DNA of 64,000 nt, from contig JAUZTG010000044.1 of NCBI GenBank assembly GCA_030734395.1, forward strand, positions 682,001 to 746,000, read 5' to 3'. Shown in pieces: positions 55,201-64,000 of the stretch. The notes beneath the pieces are model-generated. The model made no database searches. It saw only the letters and a list, made by a program, of their open reading frames with translations, and had not been told where the DNA came from. Made by a program: the position numbers and the translations under genes. Numbering within the stretch: the first letter of the stretch is position 1; each line of letters starts with the position of its first letter. The DNA comes from Sarocladium kiliense (lineage: Eukaryota; Ascomycota; Sordariomycetes; Hypocreales; Sarocladiaceae).

Positions 55201-57408
55201 TCTCGGCCGCCTTCTGCTAATCCTTCTCGGATTCCTTCTCGTGTACCTTCTAACGTCGGCGAGGAGGAAGTCAACAACACCGATGCTCTCGATGGCCTTG
55301 ATCCTGCGAAGACCGGCAATAAGAAGGGCGGCAACCCGAAGCTCGGAGCGATGGACGAGGGCAAGGCGACTGGAGCTGTCAAGTGGCCGGTGATGAAGCT
55401 GTACCTGGGAGCTATGGGTCCCTGGTGGTTCTGGATCGTCGCTCTATTCGTCTTCAATTTCCAACAGCTGTCAACGGTCGCTACTCAAGCCTGGGTTCGA
55501 GAGTGGGCAAACCAATATGTCCGGGTCAAGGTCGGTGCAGTTGCGTATAATACCTGGTCTCAAACTTTCCGCGCAGAGGTCTCGACCCGAGCCGCTGGTC
55601 TACAGATTGCTGGGTTCGGTATCAGTACTGTTGTTCAAACCAGCCCTGAGTCCGACATGGGAATGCAACAGATGCTCATGGCTCCAGAGCAACCCAGCGT
55701 CAACATCCCATACTATCTGATCATTCTGGCAGCGATCGGTGTCGCTGGCGCAATTGCTGCTTTCGTTCGCGATGTCTGGCTATTCTGGGGTTCTCTGACA
55801 GCATCCAAGATCCTGCATACCCGTCTCATCGAGTCTGTCACGCGTGCCCGCTTCAAGTTCTTCGACGTGACACCGCTCGGACAACTCATGAACCGATTCA
55901 GCAAGGATCTGGAGAACATTGATCAGGACATCGCGCCAACTGCGATTGGAGTCATGACGTGCGCCCTGTCACTGGTTGTGACGGTCATTCTCATCACTGT
56001 CATCACACCTGGCTTCCTGATCGCTGCTGTCTTTATCGGTATCATCTTTTACCTTGTCGCCGTGTTCTATCTTCGAGCCTCTCGTGATCTGAAGCGTCTT
56101 GAGTCGGTTCAGAGAAGCCCTCTGTTCCAGCAATTCGGCGAAACCCTGTCCGGTATGACCACCATCCGCGCATACGGTGCTGAGCGCCGCTTCATCCGTG
56201 ACAACTTGACCAAGATCAACACTCAGAGCCGACCTTTCATCTACCTGTGGGCCTGTAACAGATGGCTTGCGTTCCGCGCGGACTTGATCGGTGATCTTGT
56301 AGCGTTCTTTGCCGGTGTTTTTGTCATCCTCAGCCTTGGCAAGATCGATGCCGGTGCTGTTGGTATGTCACTGACTTATGCCACTGGTTTCACGGAGAAC
56401 CTCCTTTGGCTCATCCGTCAGTATGCCATGAATGAGCAGAACATGAACTCTATGGAGCGTGTGAAGGAGTACCTTGACGTGGAGCAGGAAGCACCTGCGA
56501 TCGTGGAAGACAATCGCCCCGGTCCTGGGTGGCCTGACAAGGGATCTGTTGAGTTCATCAACTACTCAACCAGGTACCGCCCCGAGCTCGAACCCGTCCT
56601 GCGCAACATTTCCCTCAAGATCAATGCGAAGGACAAGGTTGGCATCGTTGGCCGCACGGGTGCTGGCAAGAGCTCGCTGACATTGGCCGTGTTCCGCGCT
56701 CTGGAGGCTGACGCCGGCAAGATCATTGTTGACGGCGTTGATATTAGCACCATTGGCCTGCAGGATCTTCGGGAGAATATCACCATTGTCCCACAGGACC
56801 CGACACTGTTCAAGGGTACTATTCGAACGAATCTGGATCCCTTCGACTTGTTCACCGACGAACAGGTCTTTGAGGCGCTCCGTCGTGTCCAGCTCATTGG
56901 GCCTGACGAGTCTACCACCGTTCCGCCGACCCCTACGTACGCGTCTGCGGTTGCCAACGGCTCCAGCTCCCCCAACCCATCAATCGCGACCAACAAGAAC
57001 ATCTTCCTTGACTTATCATCGCCTGTGAGCGAGTCAGGCACGAACCTATCTCAGGGTCAGCGCCAGCTTCTCTGCCTTGCGCGTGCTATGCTCAAGAAAC
57101 CTACTGTTTTGGTCATGGACGAGGCGACAGCATCGATCGATTACGCTACCGACTCGAAGATTCAGGAGACAATTCGGGAGATGACTGGCACAGTCATCAC
57201 CATCGCCCATAGATTGCAAACCATTGTCGATTATGACAAGGTTCTGGTGCTAGATAAGGGACAGGTTGCTGAGTATGCCCACCCTTGGGAGCTCATCAAC
57301 GATGAAGAGGGCACCTTCCGCAGCATGTGTGAGTCGAGCGGCGAATTGGATAATCTGATGCGTCTGGCGAAGAAAAAATGGGATGAGGGGAGACTGGTAG
57401 ATGTGTGA
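52275..57408 (+). CDS. ABC transporter, ABCC/MRP type (Ybt1-like)
   Basis: A full-length ATP-driven exporter of 1691 aa, resembling fungal vacuolar bile-acid/conjugate transporters of the ABCC group. Exons are 52275-52342 and 52401-57408; the 58-nt intron has donor GTACGT, acceptor CACAG, phase 2. The N-terminus has an extra hydrophobic region (TMD0-like) before the first transmembrane domain. NBD1 has Walker A GPTGSGKT at about residue 750 and LSGGQ at about 857; the residue after its Walker B aspartate is Asp (LMDDCLSAVD), the degenerate site usual for ABCC. NBD2 has GRTGAGKSS at about 1440, LSQGQ at about 1572 and the canonical VMDEATASID. A Lys/Asp-rich insert (about residues 395-455) lies in the first transmembrane domain. 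Vacuolar location and substrates are inferred. Confidence 0.95.
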
Positions 57409-57619
57409 AAAGTGTAGATGATGGGAGCATTGGGTTGGCACAAAGGTTCTCATTGCTTGGGAATGGAGATGGCATGTTTAGAATGGAGATACACTATAGG
57501 CGTAATTACTGAACCGTTTTATGAATTTGTTCACTTTGGCAGATCATCAATGCTTTTGTGATGCGTGGCACCATCTGACCTTATTCAATACAATAGCTTG
57601 CTGATCCGCCCGATAGACC

Positions 57620-58666
57620 TCAGCCATCAACAAGCTCCAAGGCAATATCCCGAAACTCCTTTCCAAACTGCAACTTCTCCCTCCATCTCTCCGGAATGCC
57701 CTCAACCCCATCCCTCGCACCCAACAACCCTCCCGCCACCGCCCCATTCGTATCAGTATCCTTCCCAATCCTCACAACGTCCACCAGCACGTCCTCGAAA
57801 CTCCTAGAATCCAGCACAGCAGCTACAGCCAGGATCAGGGTTTCGAGGACATAGCCGCCGCATTTCCCGGGCATGGAGTCTGGGGGACCGTTTCGGCCAA
57901 GTTCGGCGATGGAGAGGGTTCGTGCAAGGCGGATGGCGGAGAGGACCTGGTCTGCGCCCGCGACAACATTCTCCTCGCCTGGATTACTCGCACAAGTCTC
58001 TTTGATCCCCTCAATGACCGTCTCTCCAGCCGCCACCGCCTCTCCAGCCCCGACGCCTCTCACAAGCTCCGCTACCATGGCGTTATACGCTGCACAAGCA
58101 ACAGTACACCTCGGGTCATCATGTGTGATAGCGCTGATGAGGACGGAATCTCTCAGACGAGCTTCCGGGTCAGACTCGAAGAGCGCGGTGGGAATACAGC
58201 GCATGAGGGAGCCGTTTCCTGCGCTGCCAGGACCGGCACCGGAGGTGAATGGGTCATGGGTGGTGGAGTAGCGACTGAGGCCCGTGTGAGTTGCGCCACC
58301 AATGTCGACGGGATGAGAGTTTGGAGAGCGGTCTGGCCAGGGGTTTCCAGTGAACCATTCCAGGAAACGGTTCGCAGCTAAATACACGATACTTGACTCC
58401 TTATCGTTCTTCTTTTCCTCCTGGAGATGGTGCTGGTCTCGGTAGGCGAGGAGGATGGCACGGGTCATATCGGTATCATCTGTGGCGTGGCCAGGAGACC
58501 AGTCGAAGACGCCGCCGCCGATAATTTCGCGGAGGCCAGTTGGATAGGATTGCAGGATCTGAGAGTGGGATTTGAATTCGAATGTGGCGCCGAGGGAGTC
58601 GCCTGTGTGAACCCCGAGGAGGGCGCCTAGGGTGCGGGATTGACGAGGGGAGAGGGAGTTTGTCAT
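57620..58666 (-). CDS. ADP-ribosylglycohydrolase family protein
   Basis: An intronless protein of 348 aa of the ADP-ribosyl(hydro)lase/DraG fold, expected to remove ADP-ribose from a protein or small molecule with two magnesium ions. Metal-binding motifs are clear: GDSLGATFEF near the start, TDDTDMTRA, and GKDTDTNGAVAGGLLGA near the C-terminus. GNGSLMRCIP is the conserved loop between them. All expected acidic ligands are present, so it should be active. It ends only 211 nt from the ABC transporter gene, to which it is convergent. The physiological target is unknown. Confidence 0.92.
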   Translation of the reverse strand: MTNSLSPRQSRTLGALLGVHTGDSLGATFEFKSHSQILQSYPTGLREIIGGGVFDWSPGHATDDTDMTRAILLAYRDQHHLQEEKKNDKESSIVYLAANRFLEWFTGNPWPDRSPNSHPVDIGGATHTGLSRYSTTHDPFTSGAGPGSAGNGSLMRCIPTALFESDPEARLRDSVLISAITHDDPRCTVACAAYNAMVAELVRGVGAGEAVAAGETVIEGIKETCASNPGEENVVAGADQVLSAIRLARTLSIAELGRNGPPDSMPGKCGGYVLETLILAVAAVLDSRSFEDVLVDVVRIGKDTDTNGAVAGGLLGARDGVEGIPERWREKLQFGKEFRDIALELVDG

Positions 58667-58750
58667 GTTGGAGGATTAGTTGTGAGAGAGCTTGGTGTGG
58701 TGGAGAGAAGGTAGAGAGGGGTGAGGTGGTTTAAGAGTGGAAAAGGCAGA

Positions 58751-58758
58751 TTTATATA
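58751..58758 (-). promoter_or_regulatory. TATA element of the ADP-ribosylglycohydrolase gene
   Basis: On the minus strand this reads TATATAAA, about 85 nt before the start codon. Position and sequence are right for a TATA box. Confidence 0.5.
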
Positions 58759-58760
58759 GT

Positions 58761-58784
58761 GAGGTTGAGGTTGAGGTTGAGGTT
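58761..58784. repeat. GAGGTT hexamer tandem repeat
   Basis: Four exact GAGGTT units (AACCTC on the minus strand) lie immediately upstream of the TATA element of the ADP-ribosylglycohydrolase gene. This may be a microsatellite or a repeated factor site. Confidence 0.75.
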
Positions 58785-60201
58785 GAAGAAGTGGTGTAAG
58801 TGCCTGGGATGAGGTGGGACGCGATGTCAGCTTGGTGGAGAGTGCCAGTGGATTTGAGAGGGCAGCCTTGGAGGAGCCTCAAGGCAGAAACATATGAGCT
58901 GGTGCCTGGCGCCTGAAGCGCAGGTTTTGAGGGATTTGGGATTAAAATATTGTTTACTGAGGGGATCACTTCAATGCTTCTTGTAATGGTCATATCTTAC
59001 TTTGCTGCCAGATACCTTCCAGCTTGTTCGATCTTTCGTAGCTGCCGGCTACCTTACAGACAAGGCCACTGGGGGAAGAAGAAGGTACTTATGACAAGCC
59101 AAGTAGTACTCTCCATGGGCATCACTGTTCAGTATCTCATCGCTCAGCACAATGAGCAAGTGCCTAGAAGACGATGCCAAATAGCACTAAGAAAACAGAA
59201 AGCAATGGACAGGCGAAGTAGTACGAATGTAATTGTCAATGTGCATACCGAGATACGCTGCGTACCTAGAGTTTGGCCACTCTAAGCGGAAAGCAACCAA
59301 ACAGGGCCAGGATGTTATCTCCAATGCGCTGGCCTCCAGACAGATCCGTTAATTGTTAAACTTTGAGCTCCAAAGAAGCGGATGTACGCAAAAGCCCGAA
59401 CACTTCACGGCCATTCAGGTCATGTTGATCATCCCACCGTCATTAACACCTAATGTAGCTGTAGGGTACACCAACCAACCAACCAACCCAGGGACCTGAA
59501 TGCACCCAGACGACGAGATATTTAACTCCAAACCGCCAGCAACGAGCTCTCATGCATCGAGGAGAATCACCGCAAATAAGAGATGCCTCGTACTACGATC
59601 TAACCAGCATCAGCTTCCATTTACCCCTCTTCTTGGGTGGCGATGCTGTTTGTCTAGCCCCCCTGTCCCAACCATGGCGTCAAACCGTGGCACTGCCTCG
59701 TGTACGATACGCTGAGAGACGCTGCTGTACGGTGACCTGCGTGGCAAGTGGACTACTGAGATTCGCTGTAAGATGCGCCAAACTTAGAATCCCCCAGCGT
59801 CCAGTCAAGTCCCTCCTCAGCCTCAGCCCTGGAACCCCAGCCCAAGGTGAGTAAAGTCCCTAAATATCATGGCCCCACTCCCCACTTTCGGTTGGTAGCG
59901 CCCAGGTGCCTCATCACGACTGACGACGACCCTGTCCCCGGCTTCGCTCTGTGCCTCAGCCTCTCTGCTGCCTTGCCGCCGCTTCTCTTCTTCACCCTCT
60001 GTCTTCCCTTTCCCTTCTCCATTATCTGGGGCTCCTACGTATCCTCCCTCAACGCTTTTATCCATCAATCTTATACTCGATCGTCGACCGCCCATACATT
60101 CCTTGGGCCGACTCGAGTCTCCCTCCTACTAACCACCCTCTTCCTCGCCACCCACCACCTTCAACCCTCTACATCACGACCGGCAACAAAACTTGTCAAC
60201 A
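58785..60201. other. Intergenic region
   Basis: About 1.4 kb between divergent genes. It holds a CCAA tetranucleotide repeat near 59471 and a pyrimidine-rich leader (about 59940-60180) before the next ATG. No gene is supported. Confidence 0.5.
59471..59488. repeat. CCAA tetranucleotide repeat
   Basis: Four consecutive CCAA units plus a partial fifth, in the intergenic region. Ordinary microsatellite. Confidence 0.6.
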
Positions 60202-61401
60202 ATGGGCAAATACTCAGATAACGAGGAGCCCATGCCCTCTCCCAACCCGGCAATCGGCGAATCCTCCAGCGCCATCTCACTAGGTGCTACTCCAACGGCG
60301 GACCCTCCCATGCAGCGCTACTTCGACGATGACCCAGCCGAGTTCGACGCAAATGACCTACCTCCTCTCTACACCGAGTACGATCGCGAGAACGTCCCTC
60401 AAGTCGACCCACTGCTGCCACCTGGTTCTTCAAGGCTTGCTGTCGATCCTTTCAGGACTGACAACAAGACTGGTACAACCTACTACGTCGATAAGCGCCT
60501 CGACACCGACCACAAACTCCTTCTCGATCAGCTTACGACGCTGTCCCTCCTTCCACCTCGGCCGTTCGTGCACCTTCGTGGCACGCACTATGAGACCGTC
60601 AAGAACGGCGATAAGACGGAGAAGAGAGAAAAGGTCGATTTTGATATCCAGATCGAGCTCACATCCCTCCTCTATACCGACCCACAAAGCTCTCACCACC
60701 TCCACCGCCTAAGCACCGTGTCCAATTTCGAAAAGGTCCGTCGTGGTACTGTCTTTGCGACACGTGCGCCGGGCTTTGGTGGCAGTGGTGAAGCGGAAGA
60801 GGGAATACCGGACGTTGAGCAGTGGTGCATGCGCTATACTCTCAGTCAGGCTGGTCTCAAGAGCTTCTCTTTCGAGCGCCGGGTTGCCGAAGATGGATGG
60901 GAGTGGTCCTCAGTCAAGAACCGCCTTCTTACACTGGTACACGAGACGAACTACCGTGGACGGACCACGGTGGAATTCCCGGTCCGAAATGCTCGTGTTG
61001 AGATCTATAATGACTGCCGCACCAACCGCTGGCGACTGACCAAATGGATCGAGATGCTCTTCACGTTTACACTCCTCTTCATCTTCACCTGGCCGTGGCT
61101 TTTCTTCCGCACCAAGCGTTGGGACACCGTCTATTCAACCTGGCACATTGGCAAGGATCCTCGCTCTGGTGTGGACTACAGCCGCGTACACACGCTCGAC
61201 GAGGGCGAATGGTTCACCATGTGGGGGCGGGCGATTCACCAAGCGATCATGCAAAGGAGACAGGGGACGTTGGAGCGGGATGATTTGAGGAGGGCGGACG
61301 GTGCGAGACCGAGAGAGCAAGGCTTTGCTGGTGTGGTGCAGGCGGGTGTGGAGGCGATGGATGTTGTGAATAGATCTTTTGGATGGGGGGCGGATAGTTA
61401 G
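60202..61401 (+). CDS. Conserved-looking hypothetical membrane protein
   Basis: An intronless 399-aa protein beginning MGKYSDNEEPMPSP, the ATG chosen over an upstream TTG. The first 70 residues are acidic and Pro-rich, with LPPLYTEYD. A globular region follows (about residues 85-280), containing VHLRGTHYE, a long charged stretch and EQWCMRYTLSQAGLKSF. One strongly hydrophobic helix, MLFTFTLLFIFTWPWLFF, lies near residue 285 and is followed by KRWDTVYSTW and a C-terminal basic region. The good codon use, aromatic-rich blocks and strong leader suggest a real, conserved fungal gene, but I do not recognise the family. One membrane span is predicted. Confidence 0.75.
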   Translation: MGKYSDNEEPMPSPNPAIGESSSAISLGATPTADPPMQRYFDDDPAEFDANDLPPLYTEYDRENVPQVDPLLPPGSSRLAVDPFRTDNKTGTTYYVDKRLDTDHKLLLDQLTTLSLLPPRPFVHLRGTHYETVKNGDKTEKREKVDFDIQIELTSLLYTDPQSSHHLHRLSTVSNFEKVRRGTVFATRAPGFGGSGEAEEGIPDVEQWCMRYTLSQAGLKSFSFERRVAEDGWEWSSVKNRLLTLVHETNYRGRTTVEFPVRNARVEIYNDCRTNRWRLTKWIEMLFTFTLLFIFTWPWLFFRTKRWDTVYSTWHIGKDPRSGVDYSRVHTLDEGEWFTMWGRAIHQAIMQRRQGTLERDDLRRADGARPREQGFAGVVQAGVEAMDVVNRSFGWGADS

Positions 61402-61939
61402 GGGAGGCCGAGGCCGTACTGGGACGAGCATCTGGCGGTTTGAATGTTTGATTTCATGAAACGACTCTTGGCTTTTTGGCCTCCTTGGACTTGTTTTGTT
61501 TTTCGGAGTTTGCTGTCTCGTGTTAGCTTTACCTCTATTCTGCTAGTTATGGGGGCTTTTGGATGATAGCACTCGACTCAGGCTTGCAAACATGAATAAA
61601 ACGGATTCAATGTAATAAGATGATGTCATCCTATGCCGACCGTCGACTTGCCCAATTTGAATGATGCTAATTGTAAAGCGAAATTGGATGTTGCAAGTCA
61701 TCGGGTTTGGCACCCCACCAGGACCCTGACTGATGTCGTGTGCCCCGCCATTGACGACAGTTCACTCACTAAGCCTGACGCTGGTCAGCTCAACCTTGCA
61801 TTTCTACTCATCAACTTCTACCTCGACGCGAGTCTCTCTCACGAATCAAAACATCGGCGTCCGGTAAATACAGCAGCTTCATAGGAGCCACCATAATCTT
61901 CCACTCGTTCAAGACGCACAGGCGGCCGCTTACTGAGAA
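61402..61939. other. Intergenic spacer
   Basis: About 540 nt between the hypothetical membrane protein and the Irc6-like gene, both plus. A motif-free frame at 61633-61884 is the only open reading frame of note. Confidence 0.5.
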
Positions 61940-63069
61940 ATGGAAGTTTCCAACCCTCGGAGAGTGCTGGCTATCTCCCTCGAGCAGGAAGCCCAGCACC
62001 TGAGCAAGGTCATCAAAGGTGAGATGAACTATAGGATATCTTTCACTCTTCTATACTCCCTTGTTCTAGATGATGATCCCATAGTCTTGGTCATGGCACT
62101 CACATTATCACAGAACTCACGGGCTCAAACCCCGAACCAGCATCAACATCGCTCGCTGGCACAAGCCACGACCTCCCCCTAAAAACTCCCTACTACACAG
62201 CCACCGTCCCCATCTGGCTCGACCTCATCGCGTCTCCATCCGAATGGTCCGGATCCTTTCTCTCCGAAGAAGCAGGCGAAGTCCTCGCTGTATTAGGTGG
62301 CATTCTCCTCGTTTTCTCCATCCCTTCTGCAACCAGCAGCGCTTCAGTTGAGCGAACACGGGAGCTTGTACAGCATGTGGGACAGGTAGTGAAGAAGGGC
62401 CTTGGAGGGTGGGAATGGGATGGTGTTGGGCTGGCGGTGGGAGTTGGGGAGGGCATCACGGAAGAGTGGGACGAGGTTTGTGCGGAGGCGGGGTTGGAAT
62501 TCGTGCATGTCACGGGCAAGGCGCAGACTGGGAGGAATGAGTTTGGAGGTTTGTGGCTGCTTTTCTTGTAATTGTGGTACGGCATGGTCAGATTCGGTGC
62601 TAACACGGCCAATGCAGAAAAGTCGGGGATCCCGCGAGTGAAGGAGGCGCTGGAGTCTAATGACTGGGCTCAGCTTGATGGAGGGGGACTTTCGGACTTT
62701 GGGGACTTCGAGGATGAGACGGCTTCTCCGAAGGATGACCCAGAGAATATGGACTTTGGATACGACAAAACGGATTTCGAAGGTTTGAAGAAGGCGATTT
62801 GGGAGAACAGCTTGATAAACGACGATGTCGAACTGCCAGCCACGAGTAGTAAGGATACACCAGCAACTGAGAAGGACGAGAAGAAAGACCCGCTATCGGA
62901 GGACGCAGAGAAGGCAGAGGTAGATGACGACGATGTGGTCAGGGTAGAGAAGATGATGAGGAAGCTACAGGCGGTGAGAGAGGCGGGAGAGGGGATGAGC
63001 GAGGAGCAGAGAAAGAAGATGGCAGCGAGAGCAGTCCGAGAAGTCATGGCTGATCTGGACGACGACTGA
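61940..63069 (+). CDS. irc6: Irc6 / p34 adaptin-binding protein
   Basis: A 321-aa protein of the alpha/gamma-adaptin-binding p34 family (Irc6 in yeast), which binds clathrin adaptors and has a small-GTPase-like fold. Exons are 61940-62018, 62114-62548 and 62618-63069; introns are 95 nt and 69 nt, both phase 1, the second with branch GCTAAC. The N-terminus MEVSNPRRVLAISL and the next-exon LTGSNPEP match the family start. TATVPIWLDL and GGILLVFSIP are the central strands. The C-terminal part is acidic, with GYDKTDFEGLKKAIW and a final helix containing VEKMMRKLQAVREAGEGMSE, both characteristic. It may act on the AP-1 complex whose mu subunit is encoded at 9.7-11.2 kb. Confidence 0.85.
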
Positions 63070-63725
63070 CCGACGACTCCAGTCCGAGAAGTCCAGAAAC
63101 GGGGAACCATGTCGGAGATGGCTGAGATGTAAACAAACGCAAAACAAGCAAAGATTCTCATGCCGGCTACCCCCTGAGTTGAATCATTAATGGGGCTTTG
63201 AGATAGACAAATCCGATGCAAAGATCTACCATTACTTGTGTGTCATTGCCACGAACAGAAATAACTAATGCACACGCACATTGCGCCTTCCCCGACAAAA
63301 GCAAACCTCCTCACAGACACCCCGAAATGTCTCAAAATCTTCTCAGTCGCCTTTCCGTGGGGGACAATGACAAGACAAAGTCCGCCGTTGCAAAGAGCGC
63401 AGGCAAGGGAGAAAAAGCGGCGCGAACTAGGGTTGTCCAGGCTTGCATAAAATCTACGATTATGCACCGAGCATGTTTCTACAGAATTTATGCCTCTTGC
63501 ACTAACCAACAAGAGCAGGAATGCTGGATGCTCCTTCCCCTCTCGAATTTTTGTGGGTGGCTTGCAATCGTGCCTGCCAGAAATAGAATTCTCCCTATTC
63601 TCAGGAACGGTAATCGGATGGCGAGAGGTTTCATCCTGCTTCAAACAGAGAAAGGAAGACGATCACTCTAAGGTCTGGCCTCCCTTGTGCCTGCATTCTC
63701 ACTGTGCCAAGTATACATACAGTAA
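63070..63725. other. Intergenic region near the right edge
   Basis: About 650 nt after the Irc6-like gene. A plus frame at 63216-63671 and a minus frame at 63243-63644 overlap each other and carry no motif. No gene is supported. Confidence 0.4.
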
Positions 63726-63818
63726 TTAGAACTTGACGACCTCGCCGATTTGCCCATCGCTCATGCCTTCGGGTTTCGTGCGCCCCCGCAGCATGATGGA
63801 GACGCGATACCAAGCGTG
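63726..63818 (-). CDS. Possible last exon of a gene leaving the window
   Basis: On the minus strand a 30-residue stretch ends in a TAA at 63726-63728 and reads AWYRVSIMLRGRTKPEG then MSDGQIGEVVKF. Its composition looks like a genuine protein C-terminus. An in-frame stop just upstream means it must be entered by splicing, perhaps at the CTGAG acceptor near 63817. The preceding exon would lie at 63820-64000 or beyond the window. I cannot name the family, and the model is tentative. Confidence 0.3.
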   Translation of the reverse strand, partial: HAWYRVSIMLRGRTKPEGMSDGQIGEVVKF

Positions 63819-64000
63819 CCTCAGGACCCTGGTCCTTTGGCTGGCTTGCAACAGGGGGCAAGAGCCCGCGCTTCAGTACGTCATGAGCGGGATTCGTCGG
63901 ACGGTGGCATGGCATGTCTGACAGTATGAGAATCAGATGACATTTCTGCATATGCCATTGTCCCAAATGTGTTTCCCTAGAGGGTCAGCTTGGCATGGCC

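Overview
The window is nuclear DNA from a filamentous ascomycete (Pezizomycotina). It has mostly short GT-AG introns (about 50-150 nt, many with CTAAC/CTGAC branch sites), several fungal Zn2Cys6 regulators, a HET-domain protein, a PLAC8 protein, Opi1, Irc6/p34 and Rkm4. The class cannot be settled by eye. There is no sign of a bacterial or organellar origin. I see no intact transposon, rRNA, convincing tRNA or CRISPR array.

Layout, left to right. A regulator with two Zn2Cys6 clusters (2.3-4.6 kb) is followed by the ribosomal lysine methyltransferase Rkm4 (5.0-6.6 kb), an unrecognised protein (about 8.0-9.2 kb), the AP-1 mu adaptin on the minus strand (9.7-11.2 kb), the phospholipid-synthesis repressor Opi1 (12.9-14.8 kb) and a secreted type-B carboxylesterase (15.7-17.5 kb). 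A zinc alcohol dehydrogenase converges on a DJ-1/Hsp31-like protein (18.5-20.5 kb). Four consecutive minus-strand genes then fill 22.1-30.0 kb: a short Zn2Cys6 protein, a related full-length Zn2Cys6 regulator, an extended SDR and a DHCR24-like FAD oxidoreductase. This is the most accessory-looking block.

Further right are a PLAC8 protein (32.4-33.0 kb), a HET-domain protein (33.6-35.5 kb), a lysine-rich tail-anchored protein (36.1-37.0 kb), TAF6 converging on succinate dehydrogenase subunit Sdh3 (37.8-40.1 kb), and another Zn2Cys6/fungal-trans regulator (41.1-43.5 kb). Mod5 (tRNA isopentenyltransferase) and Sec61 alpha are divergent from a shared 435-nt promoter (46.1-49.6 kb). A large ABCC transporter (52.3-57.4 kb) is followed by an ADP-ribosylglycohydrolase-family protein, a conserved one-span membrane protein and an Irc6/p34-like adaptin-binding protein. 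The right edge may hold the last exon of a minus-strand gene that leaves the window.

Most of the window is ordinary housekeeping sequence: secretory pathway (Sec61, AP-1 mu, Irc6), transcription (TAF6, Opi1), translation (Rkm4, Mod5) and respiration (Sdh3). These genes sit among lineage-specific regulators. Exon models were built by hand from splice signals, reading-frame continuity and family resemblance; alternatives are stated where they exist. I found no clearly new biological system. The best leads are the tandem-cluster regulator, the paired regulators beside two oxidoreductases, and a Mod5 gene whose two in-frame starts could produce mitochondrial and cytosolic enzyme.
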